64,000 nt of DNA from Luteibacter flocculans (GTDB lineage Bacteria; Pseudomonadota; Gammaproteobacteria; Xanthomonadales; Rhodanobacteraceae): NCBI RefSeq assembly GCF_023612255.1, contig NZ_CP063231.1, forward strand, positions 2,524,001 through 2,588,000, read 5' to 3'. Within the stretch, counting starts at the first letter, position 1. Each line of letters starts with the position of its first letter. The notes under the pieces were generated by a model that was not told the origin of the DNA, did no database searches, and was given only the letters and a program-made list of their open reading frames with translations. Made by a program: the position numbers and the translations under genes. Shown here piece by piece: positions 1 to 6,808 of this stretch.

Positions 1-1
1 C

Positions 2-790
2 TGGCAGCTGTCGAAGAATTCGAACGTCTACGCGCGCATCGCCAACGGCTTCCGCGCGCCGAGCGTGCAGGGCCGCATCAACTTCGCCAACAGTATCTCC
101 ACGGCGAAGCCGGAGACGATCACCTCGTACGAAATCGGCTTCAAGTCGACCACGGAAGACAACAAGGTCCGCTTCAACGCTGACATCTACAAGTACAACA
201 TGCACAACCAGCAGCTCACGGCCGTGGGCGGCGCCACCAACGTCACGCAGCTCATCAATGCGAAGAAGACCGAAGGCTACGGCGCCGAGTTCGACCTCGA
301 AGCCTACTTGACGCCGAACTTCTACATGACCGCTGGCGGCAGCTATAACCACACCGAGCTGAAGGACCGTAACCTCGCCGTCGCGCCGTGCGGCGGCGGC
401 TGCACGGTGCTCGATCCGCTCAACGCCACCGGCAACGCGCTGATCGACGGCAATACCCTGCCCAACGCCCCGAAGTGGATCGGCACCTGGACGGCACGCT
501 ACGGCATCCCGTACGGCGAGAGCGGCGAGTTCTTCGTCTACACCGACTGGAACTACCGCAGCGAGGTCAACTTCTTCCTGTACGACTCGCAGGAGTTCCG
601 CAGCAAGCCGTTCCTCGAAGGCGGTATTCGCGTCGGCTACAACTGGGATTTCGGCAAGCGTGAGGTCGCCCTGTACGGCCGCAACATCACCAACAAGAAG
701 GTGATCACCGGCGGCATCGACTTCAACAACCGCACGGCGTTCGTCAACGATCCGCGCGTGGTGGGCATCGAGTTCCGCGCCGAGCTGTAA
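2..790 (+). CDS. TonB-dependent receptor, C-terminal part (5' end outside window)
   Basis: This is the last 262 residues of an outer-membrane TonB-dependent receptor. The frame is open from base 2, so the plug domain and most of the barrel lie upstream of the window. The visible start reads YARIANGFRAPS, the conserved barrel motif of this family. Alternating beta-barrel strands follow, with the late-strand motif YGRNITNKKV, and the protein ends in VGIEFRAEL. Such receptors import siderophores, sugars or other ligands using energy from TonB-ExbBD. The ligand cannot be judged from this fragment. A disulfide-capable CGGGC loop lies in an extracellular turn. A strong terminator follows directly, so this is the last gene of its transcript. 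Confidence 0.93.
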   Translation, partial: WQLSKNSNVYARIANGFRAPSVQGRINFANSISTAKPETITSYEIGFKSTTEDNKVRFNADIYKYNMHNQQLTAVGGATNVTQLINAKKTEGYGAEFDLEAYLTPNFYMTAGGSYNHTELKDRNLAVAPCGGGCTVLDPLNATGNALIDGNTLPNAPKWIGTWTARYGIPYGESGEFFVYTDWNYRSEVNFFLYDSQEFRSKPFLEGGIRVGYNWDFGKREVALYGRNITNKKVITGGIDFNNRTAFVNDPRVVGIEFRAEL

Positions 791-815
791 GCGTAGCGGT
801 CATCGTCGTCCGCTG

Positions 816-846
816 AAGGCCGGCCCCGAGGGGCCGGCCTTTTTTG
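816..846 (+). terminator. Rho-independent terminator of the TonB receptor gene
   Basis: A near-perfect GC stem (arms 816-827 and 830-841, tight GA-centred loop) is followed by a T run. It lies 25 bases after the receptor stop codon. Confidence 0.9.
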
Positions 847-894
847 TCGGGTCGCCGTCCGCCCGAATGAGCCGCGAGCTGTAATAAACCAAAG

Positions 895-983
895 CCGGTG
901 GGAGCCAGTCTGCTGGCGAAAAGCCAACGAAGCGATGTAGCAGCGAGGCGAGCTCCTATCGCCAGCAGGCTGGCTCCCACCGG
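895..983. repeat. Palindromic intergenic repeat, first unit (REP/BIME-like)
   Basis: Two inverted arms, 895-919 and 959-983, begin CCGGTGGGAGCCAG and end in its reverse complement. Each arm is itself partly palindromic (CCAG...CTGG). The spacer holds GAAAAGCCAACGAAGC, which recurs in the repeats near 27.2 and 45.0 kb. No coding potential is seen. Confidence 0.85.
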
Positions 984-1001
984 CAAGTTCGAGGGATTCT
1001 C

Positions 1002-1116
1002 TGTGGGAGCCGCCATGGCGGCGAGACAAGGTTGCCTTGAGGTTTGGTGATGCGGGGGCTGAGAGGTTCTAGCGTCGCCGCTCCGTTGGCTTCTCGCCGC
1101 CATGGCGGCTCCCACA
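1002..1116. repeat. Palindromic intergenic repeat, second unit
   Basis: Arms 1002-1024 and 1093-1116 are inverted copies of TGTGGGAGCCGCCATGGCGG plus CGA. The core GCCGCCATGGCGGC is a perfect palindrome. The same arm appears at 44957 and, slightly changed, at 27201. Confidence 0.85.
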
Positions 1117-1138
1117 GGGCTCCCACAAGGCTCCCACA
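1107..1138. repeat. Three short tandem copies of the repeat end
   Basis: GGCTCCCACA occurs three times at an 11-base period (1107, 1118, 1129). It looks like local slippage duplication of the outer end of the palindromic element. Confidence 0.75.
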
Positions 1139-1267
1139 AGAGGCACAGCCTGAGCTAAACCTTTGGCGGCATTCCGGCATCAGAACGGGTGCCACGCCGA
1201 CGCGCCGCACTAGCACACCCGGGCAAGGCATAGGCCATAAGTCATATGGAAATTCCCGAACTTCTCG

Positions 1268-1301
1268 TTGACAGGTCATTTTATAGTGTTATAGTTCACT
1301 A
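1268..1301 (+). promoter_or_regulatory. Promoter and candidate YtrA operator
   Basis: TTGACA (1268-1273) and TATAGT (1290-1295) are spaced 16 bases apart, a good sigma-70 promoter. An inverted repeat TAGTG-N8-CACTA (1284-1301) covers the -10 box. An operator of this kind over the -10 box fits repression by the GntR/YtrA regulator encoded in the same operon. The promoter is seen in the sequence; the operator role is inferred. Confidence 0.7.
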
Positions 1302-1339
1302 CAACACCGGTCACCCACAGCACCACAGGAGCAAACACC

Positions 1340-1522
1340 ATGAAAAGCCCGAACTACATCGCCCTCGCCGCCTCCGTCGTCATCGCTGCCGCCGCCCTGG
1401 GCGTCTTCAGCAGCACCTCGACCACCGCCGCCCCGCTCGCCGAGATCAACGGCACCAAGGTCACCAACCTCGCCCCGATCGTCGTCTACGCCGACGCGGG
1501 CGAACACGTCGCCTCCCTCTAA
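1340..1522 (+). CDS. Small secreted peptide A, first gene of the ytrA-type operon
   Basis: This gene encodes 60 residues. An AGGAG ribosome site precedes the ATG and the promoter lies about 45 bases upstream. Residues 1-31 form a typical Sec signal peptide: charged MKSPN, a hydrophobic stretch, then small residues ending TTAAPLA. That would leave a mature peptide of about 30 residues containing NGTKVTNLAPIVVYA. Its N-terminus and the NGT-V-L segment match the next gene (MKAPNLIAL; NGTRVVDL), so the two are diverged paralogues. No known family was recognised. Its place before a YtrA regulator and an ABC transporter suggests an envelope role or a substrate of that transporter, but this is inference. 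Confidence 0.65.
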   Translation: MKSPNYIALAASVVIAAAALGVFSSTSTTAAPLAEINGTKVTNLAPIVVYADAGEHVASL

Positions 1523-1553
1523 CCACCGCGCAGCACGTCATCGGAGTCGTCCC

Positions 1554-1889
1554 ATGAAAGCGCCGAACCTCATCGCATTGACCGCTTCCCTTTTGATTGC
1601 CGGCACGAGCGTGTTCGCCCTGCGCTCCTTCGATGACCGCGCTGCAGCGATGATCGCTGCACCCCACTTCGTCAACGGCACGCGTGTCGTCGACCTGCCC
1701 TCCCTCGAAGTAAGGCCCACCGACGCCGATGTGCGCGAGGCCATGCTGGCGAGCGAGGCCACTTTGGATTCCGCCGCGGATGCGCTCAAGCGCAGCGCGG
1801 AGGATCGGGCCGCTGCGCTGATCGGCGCGCAACTGGCCATGCCCTACTATTCGTTCGGTAACGCACTGCGCCAAACGGCGAAGGAATGA
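1554..1889 (+). CDS. Small secreted protein B, paralogue of the preceding peptide
   Basis: This gene encodes 111 residues with a Sec-type signal peptide (MKAPNLIALTASLLIAGTSVFA). An NGTRVVDLPSLEV segment parallels the upstream peptide. The rest is Ala-rich and probably helical (residues 55-95), with a C-terminal YYSFGNALRQ. It shares the operon with the peptide 31 bases upstream, and its stop codon lies just before the regulator's start. No family was recognised. The helical tail is absent from the shorter peptide, so the two have diverged in function or one is shortened. Export looks likely from the signal sequence; any link to the ABC transporter comes only from the operon. Confidence 0.7.
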   Translation: MKAPNLIALTASLLIAGTSVFALRSFDDRAAAMIAAPHFVNGTRVVDLPSLEVRPTDADVREAMLASEATLDSAADALKRSAEDRAAALIGAQLAMPYYSFGNALRQTAKE

Positions 1890-1894
1890 CCTAC

Positions 1895-2269
1895 ATGTCC
1901 ATCACCTGGAACGACAGCGTCCCGATCTACCGCCAGCTCCGCGAACGCGTGGTGGCGATGATCCTGGATGGCGCCTTGAACGAAGGCGATCCGCTGCCGT
2001 CGGTACGCCAGGTCGCGGGGGATTTTCAGATCAACCCGCTGACCGTATCCAAGGCGTATCAGGAGCTGGTCGACGAACAACTGGTTGAGAAACGGAGGGG
2101 GCTTGGCATGTTCGTGATCGATGGCGCGCGTGATGCGCTGCTCAAGAGTGAGAGGGAGCGCTTCCTGCGCGAGGAATGGCCGGCTCTGTTCGCCCGCCTC
2201 CAGCGCATGGGCCTCGATCTGAAAACCCTGATGCGTGAAGCCCCGGGTTCCAAGGAGGATGCGTCATGA
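1895..2269 (+). CDS. GntR-family transcriptional regulator, YtrA subfamily
   Basis: A 124-residue DNA-binding protein. The winged helix (about residues 5-72) has the GntR hallmarks PIYRQLRERV, LPSVRQVAGDFQINPLTVSKAY and a final LVEKRRGLGMFV (cited in pieces). A short helical tail of about 45 residues replaces the large effector domain, as in the YtrA subfamily. An in-frame ATG at 1886 sits against the AAGGA site (1881-1885), too close to use, so the ATG at 1895 is preferred. It overlaps the ATPase gene by four bases. YtrA regulators usually repress their own ABC-transporter operon and are relieved by cell-envelope stress. An inverted repeat over the -10 box of this operon is the likely target. 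Confidence 0.9.
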   Translation: MSITWNDSVPIYRQLRERVVAMILDGALNEGDPLPSVRQVAGDFQINPLTVSKAYQELVDEQLVEKRRGLGMFVIDGARDALLKSERERFLREEWPALFARLQRMGLDLKTLMREAPGSKEDAS

Positions 2270-3123
2270 CTGCGGTCGTCACTGCCACTGGCCTGACCAA
2301 GCTCTACAAGTCGTCGCTGGCCCTCGACGGCGCCAGCTTTCAGATCGGCGCCGGCCGCATCGTCGGCCTGATTGGCCCCAATGGTGCAGGCAAGACGACG
2401 GCGCTCAAGGCCATCCTCGGCCTGACCACCTTCGACGGTCAGTTGAACGTGCTCGGCCTGGACCCGCGCAAGGACCGCGGCAAGCTGATGGAACAGGTCT
2501 GTTTCATTGCCGACGTGGCGGTACTGCCCCGCTGGCTGAAGGTGGGCGATGCTGTCGACTTCGTGGCCAACACCCATCCGCGCTTCGACCGCGCCAAGTG
2601 CGAGGCCTTCCTGGCACGCACGAAGCTGCAACGCGGGCAGAAAGTGAAGCAGCTTTCCAAGGGCATGATCGTGCAGTTGCACCTCGCCCTCGTGATGTCG
2701 ATCGACGCGAAGCTGCTGGTGCTGGACGAGCCCACGCTGGGCCTGGACATCCTCTACCGCAAGCAGTTCTACCAGAGCCTGCTGGAAGACTATTTCGACG
2801 AGGAAAAAACCATCCTGGTCACCACGCACCAGGTCGAGGAGATCGAACACATCCTCACTGACCTGATGTTCATCCGTAACGGCAAGATTGTGCTCGACAC
2901 GGATATGGACAGCCTTGGCGAGCGGTTCGCCGAAGTGCTGGTCAGCGCCGAACAGGCCCCCGCGGCACGCGAACTGAAACCATTGGACGAGCGCCAGGTG
3001 TTCGGCAAGAGCATCTTCATCTTCGACAACGTCAGCCGTCCGCAACTCGAGCAACTGGGTGAAGTCAGGCGGCCGTCGATCGGCGACCTGTTCGTCGCCA
3101 CCATGAAGGGAACCTACGCATGA
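2266..3123 (+). CDS. ABC transporter ATP-binding protein (YtrB-like)
   Basis: A 285-residue cytoplasmic ATPase that powers an ABC exporter or envelope-remodelling transporter. Visible motifs are Walker A GPNGAGKTT (about residue 38), a divergent signature LSKGM in place of LSGGQ (about 129), Walker B KLLVLDEP (about 150) and the H-loop TTHQ (about 186). A strong AAGGAGG site precedes the ATG. It overlaps both neighbours by four bases, so translation is probably coupled. A C-terminal extension of about 75 residues follows the H-loop, as in YtrB/CcmA-type ATPases. The substrate is unknown. The permease is the next gene. Confidence 0.93.
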   Translation: MTAVVTATGLTKLYKSSLALDGASFQIGAGRIVGLIGPNGAGKTTALKAILGLTTFDGQLNVLGLDPRKDRGKLMEQVCFIADVAVLPRWLKVGDAVDFVANTHPRFDRAKCEAFLARTKLQRGQKVKQLSKGMIVQLHLALVMSIDAKLLVLDEPTLGLDILYRKQFYQSLLEDYFDEEKTILVTTHQVEEIEHILTDLMFIRNGKIVLDTDMDSLGERFAEVLVSAEQAPAARELKPLDERQVFGKSIFIFDNVSRPQLEQLGEVRRPSIGDLFVATMKGTYA

Positions 3124-4085
3124 AAACCTTCTATTGGCTGGTCAAACGCGAGTTCTGGGAATACAAGGGTGCGTTCTTCTGGGCGCCCATCGTGACCGGC
3201 ATCGTGTTCCTGGTGCTCAACACCATGGGCCTCATTCTCGGCGAGGTCTTCGGACGCCGCACGAACTGGGGCGGGTTCAAATACAACGGCGACATGCACT
3301 TCCAGAGCTCGATGAGTCCGGAAGACCTGCACAACGCAGGCGCGGGGCTCGACATCATGCTCTACGCCATCGCTGGCATCATCCTGTGCGTGTCCGCGAT
3401 CGTGGTGTTCTTCTACTGCCTCGGCACGCTCTGCGAGGAGCGTCGCGACCGCAGCGTGCTGTTCTGGAAGTCGCTGCCGCTGTCGGATACCTCCACCGTG
3501 TTGTCGAAGGTCTTCAGCGCGCTCGTGCTCGCTCCCAGCATCGCGGTGGTGGTCGGCGTGGTCGTCGGCCTCGTGCTCAGCGTCCTGATCGGCACCGTCG
3601 CCTCCATGCACGGCCTGGGCGTGTGGAGTCTGCTCGCGGAAGCGCATCCGTTCCGCGTCGTGCTCAACCTGATCCTGCTGCTCCCGTTGTATGCGATCTG
3701 GGCGCTGCCCACCGTCGGCTGGCTGATGCTTTGCTCCTCCTGGGCCCGCAGCAAGCCGTTCCTCTGGGCGATTGCCCTGCCCGTCGGTGCCGGCGTGATC
3801 GTCTCCTGGTTCGGTCTCATGGGTATGGCGGGACTGTCGAGCCAGTGGTTCTGGGCCAACGTGGTCGGTCGCCTGCTCGGCAGCCTCATCCCGGGTGGCT
3901 GGATCAGCCATGCATCGACGCTCGAGGGGCTCGACCGCAACAATCCTGCCGCGATGGTGGATAGCCTGGGCCTGGTCTACAACTACAGTGCCCTCGCCAG
4001 CCCGACGCTCTGGATAGGTGCCGCAGCCGGTGCCGCGATGATCGCCGGCGCCATATGGTTCCGCCGCTGGCGCGACGACAGCTGA
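3120..4085 (+). CDS. ABC-2 type transporter permease
   Basis: A 321-residue inner-membrane protein with about six hydrophobic segments: near residues 20-42, 80-104, 135-165, 185-208, 218-240 and 293-313. A soluble loop of about 40 residues follows the first helix. It begins MKTFYWLVKREFWEYKGAF, the usual amphipathic start of ABC-2 permeases. The start overlaps the ATPase stop (ATGA), so the pair forms one transporter. A UUCG-loop terminator follows 13 bases after the stop and closes the operon. The substrate cannot be told; the secreted peptides at the head of the operon are candidates, as are cell-wall-active compounds by analogy with ytr operons. Confidence 0.9.
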   Translation: MKTFYWLVKREFWEYKGAFFWAPIVTGIVFLVLNTMGLILGEVFGRRTNWGGFKYNGDMHFQSSMSPEDLHNAGAGLDIMLYAIAGIILCVSAIVVFFYCLGTLCEERRDRSVLFWKSLPLSDTSTVLSKVFSALVLAPSIAVVVGVVVGLVLSVLIGTVASMHGLGVWSLLAEAHPFRVVLNLILLLPLYAIWALPTVGWLMLCSSWARSKPFLWAIALPVGAGVIVSWFGLMGMAGLSSQWFWANVVGRLLGSLIPGGWISHASTLEGLDRNNPAAMVDSLGLVYNYSALASPTLWIGAAAGAAMIAGAIWFRRWRDDS

Positions 4086-4097
4086 TCCAAGTCACAC

Positions 4098-4123
4098 GAC
4101 GGCTCCTTCGGGAGCCGTCTTTT
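4098..4123 (+). terminator. Terminator of the ytrA-type ABC operon
   Basis: A 9-bp stem GACGGCTCC/GGAGCCGTC has a TTCG tetraloop and is followed by TTTT. It sits between the permease stop and the next gene's ribosome site. Confidence 0.92.
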
Positions 4124-4138
4124 CATAGGGAGAGTGCC

Positions 4139-5329
4139 ATGCGCAAGTCGCTCGTGTTCACCGTGTTTTCCCTCACAGCACTGACGTTCACCGCGGCACA
4201 CGGGGCCGAACAGGCGCCACTTCGTGGTGCAGCATTGGACAAGCGCATCGCCTTTCTGATGCAGGAAGCGAACGTACCCGGACTGGCCGTCGCGATCATC
4301 GAGGACGGCAAGGTGACCTCGGTCAAAGCCTATGGGCAGCGCAACGTCGAGAAGAACCTGCCACTCACGACCGACACCGTGATGTATGCCGCGTCGCTGA
4401 CCAAGGCTGCGTTCGCCTACGCCACGATGTCGCTCGTCGAGCAAGGCAAGCTCGATCTCAACGGCAGTATCGCGAACGACCTGCCCCGCCCGTTGCCGGA
4501 ATACCCCAAGTACGCCGACCTCGCAGGTGACGAGCGCTGGCGAAAACTCACCCCATCGATCCTGCTCAGCCATCGCTCCGGCTTCCCCAATTTCCGCTTC
4601 TGGCCGCCGGGCAAAGACTTCGATCCCAACGGCAAGCTAGCCTTCTATTTCGACCCGGGCACGAAATTCGGCTATTCCGGCGAAGGCATCAACCTGTTGC
4701 AGTTCGTGCTGGAGAACGGCAAGGGCATCGACGTCGCCACGCTCATGAAGCAGCGGCTGTTCGAACCCTTCGGCATGACCCGTACCAGCATGACCTGGCG
4801 CGACGACTTCGCCGACAACCTTGCCATCGGTTACGACGAGAATGGCAAGCCACTGGGGCACAAGCAACGGGAATCGGTCCGCGCTGCGGGCTCCATGGAT
4901 ACGACGATCGCAGACTACGCGCGACTCGTCGCAGCCATGTCGCGCGGCGCCGGACTGAAACCGGCCACCTATCGCACGTGGCTCACGCCGGTAGTGAAGA
5001 TCCACTCCGTGCGACAGTTTCCGACCATCGGCCAGCCTGATACGACGGCCTACGATGCGATCTCGCTCGGCTATGCACTGGGCGTCGGAAGGTTCGAGTC
5101 GCCGCGCGGCCCGGTGTTCTTCAAGGAAGGGCACGACGACGGCACCAACAACCTGTTCGTGTGTCTCGAGCGATCGAAGACCTGCGTGCTGTTGATGAGC
5201 AACAGCTCGCTGGGGGAATCGCTTTACGCCTATCTGCTCGACGACATCCTCGGCAAGGTGGGATTTCCACTCTGCTGGAATGGATACGATCCGTACGACA
5301 AGCCGCAGTTCTGCTCGGAGAAACCCTGA
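4139..5329 (+). CDS. Serine hydrolase of the beta-lactamase/penicillin-binding fold
   Basis: A 396-residue exported hydrolase. The start at 4139 is chosen because AGGGAGAG lies just upstream and the product then opens with a Sec signal peptide (MRKSLVFTVF, cleavage near AAHGA). A longer upstream frame would run through the preceding terminator. The active-site SLTK tetrad is at residues 86-89 (SxxK). The second motif is Y179-S-G rather than YxN, as in EstB-type esterases and D-aminopeptidase-like members. HDDG near residue 332 replaces KTG. The enzyme is therefore more likely an esterase or peptidase than a true class C beta-lactamase. The substrate is unknown. It converges on fumC with 10 bases between stops. 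Confidence 0.88.
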   Translation: MRKSLVFTVFSLTALTFTAAHGAEQAPLRGAALDKRIAFLMQEANVPGLAVAIIEDGKVTSVKAYGQRNVEKNLPLTTDTVMYAASLTKAAFAYATMSLVEQGKLDLNGSIANDLPRPLPEYPKYADLAGDERWRKLTPSILLSHRSGFPNFRFWPPGKDFDPNGKLAFYFDPGTKFGYSGEGINLLQFVLENGKGIDVATLMKQRLFEPFGMTRTSMTWRDDFADNLAIGYDENGKPLGHKQRESVRAAGSMDTTIADYARLVAAMSRGAGLKPATYRTWLTPVVKIHSVRQFPTIGQPDTTAYDAISLGYALGVGRFESPRGPVFFKEGHDDGTNNLFVCLERSKTCVLLMSNSSLGESLYAYLLDDILGKVGFPLCWNGYDPYDKPQFCSEKP

Positions 5330-5339
5330 GGTCTCGAAC

Positions 5340-6737
5340 TCAGCCGCCACCGCCTCCACCGCCGTGGATGCCACCCTTGGTCAACGCGGCGGGATCGAGC
5401 AACTTCGTCAGTTCCGCCTTCGACAAGCCGGTGGTTTCCAGCGCCACATCCATGATCGGGCGCTTTTCCTTGTACGCCTGCTTGGCGGTTGCCGCGCCCT
5501 TCTCGTAGCCGATCACGGGATTGAGTGCCGTGACCAGAATGGGATTCTTGTCGAGGGCCTCGCGGATATGTTCCTCGTTGACCTTGAACCCCGCGATGGC
5601 CTTATCGGCCAGCAACGTCGTCACGTTGGCGAGGATCTCGATCGATTGCAGCAGGTTGTACGCGATCACCGGCAGCATGACATTGAGCTGGAAATTACCC
5701 GACTGCCCGGCGATGGCGACCGTGGCGTCGTTGCCGATCACTTGCGCGGCCACCATGGCGGCGGCCTCGGGAATCACGGGGTTCACCTTGCCCGGCATGA
5801 TCGACGAGCCCGGCTGCAGCGCAGGCAACTCGATTTCGCCAAGCCCGGCAAGCGGACCGGAATTCATCCAACGCAGATCGTTGGCGATCTTCATCACCGC
5901 CACCGACAGCGTGCGCAACTGGCCGGACAGCTCCACCGGCGCGTCCTGTGCCGCCATGCCGGCGAAATAGTTGGCAGCGGATTCGAACTTCACGCCCGTC
6001 AGCTTCGACAGTTCCGTCGCCACGGCGGGGCCGAACTTCGGATCGGCGTTGATGCCCGTGCCGACGGCGCTGCCGCCTTGCGGAAGGCGACGCGTGCGCT
6101 TGAGCGTGTCGCCGATCCGCTCCTCGGCGTCCGCGATCTGCGCCGACCAGCCGGACAGCTCCTGGCCGAAGGTGATCGGCATGGCGTCCATCAGATGCGT
6201 ACGACCGGTCTTCACCACCTTCTTGAGTTCCTTCGCACGTGCGTCGATGGTCTTGCGCAGGTGCTTCAGAGCCGGCAGAAGTCGCTCACTGGTCGCCAGG
6301 GTGGCACTGACGAGGATCGCCGTGGGAATGACGTCGTTCGAACTCTGCCCCGCGTTGACGTGATCGTTCGGGTGTACCTTGCGTCCCGCGGCGTCGGCGA
6401 GGTGAGCGATCACCTCGTTCGCGTTCATGTTGGAACTGGTGCCGGAGCCGGTCTGGAAGACATCGATGGGAAAGTGCTCGTCCACCTCCCCTGCGGCCAC
6501 CCGCGCAGCGGCCTCGCGGATGGCCTTGGCCGACGCCTTGTCCAGATGCCCGAGTTTCACGTTGGCCTCGGCCGCGGCCGACTTGATCAGGCCCAGCGCG
6601 CGGATGAACTCGCGAGGCATGGTGAGGCCCGAGACCGGAAAGTTGTCCACCGCGCGCTGGGTCTGCGCGCCGTAAAGCGCCTTGGCGGGCACCTTCAGCT
6701 CGCCCATGCTGTCACGTTCGGTGCGGAACTTGCTCAT
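5340..6737 (-). CDS. fumC: Class II fumarate hydratase
   Basis: A 465-residue cytoplasmic enzyme that interconverts fumarate and malate in the TCA cycle. It is an oxygen-stable, iron-free homotetramer of the aspartase/fumarase superfamily. Visible are the opening MSKFRTERDSMGELKVP, the substrate-site TGRTHLMDAMP (the usual SSND-type segment QSSNDVIPTA precedes it) and the superfamily signature GSSIMPGKVNP in the mobile loop. The start at 6737 matches homologues; an upstream in-frame start at 6788 would add 17 unlikely residues. The protein ends in GGIHGGGGGGG, a seven-glycine tail coded by a GGC/GGT/GGA run, which is unusual for this enzyme and may be a slippage product. Confidence 0.97.
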   Translation of the reverse strand: MSKFRTERDSMGELKVPAKALYGAQTQRAVDNFPVSGLTMPREFIRALGLIKSAAAEANVKLGHLDKASAKAIREAAARVAAGEVDEHFPIDVFQTGSGTSSNMNANEVIAHLADAAGRKVHPNDHVNAGQSSNDVIPTAILVSATLATSERLLPALKHLRKTIDARAKELKKVVKTGRTHLMDAMPITFGQELSGWSAQIADAEERIGDTLKRTRRLPQGGSAVGTGINADPKFGPAVATELSKLTGVKFESAANYFAGMAAQDAPVELSGQLRTLSVAVMKIANDLRWMNSGPLAGLGEIELPALQPGSSIMPGKVNPVIPEAAAMVAAQVIGNDATVAIAGQSGNFQLNVMLPVIAYNLLQSIEILANVTTLLADKAIAGFKVNEEHIREALDKNPILVTALNPVIGYEKGAATAKQAYKEKRPIMDVALETTGLSKAELTKLLDPAALTKGGIHGGGGGGG

Positions 6738-6808
6738 GCGAAAACTCCGGTCGAGGCTCAGGGGTCTCCCTAAGGTAAGTCCATCCACCGTGCTTTTACA
6801 GGGATCGG

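Noticed and set aside
895-1140. Possible CRISPR array in the repeat-rich region after the TonB receptor
   Set aside because: Repeats are inverted, imperfect and few; there are no regular spacers and no cas genes.
1044-1271. Small open frames inside the palindromic repeats
   Set aside because: They are made of repeat sequence and have no ribosome site or conserved protein features.
4139-5329. Calling the serine hydrolase a class C beta-lactamase (AmpC)
   Set aside because: SxxK is present, but YSG replaces YxN and HDDG replaces KTG, which fits esterase or peptidase relatives better.
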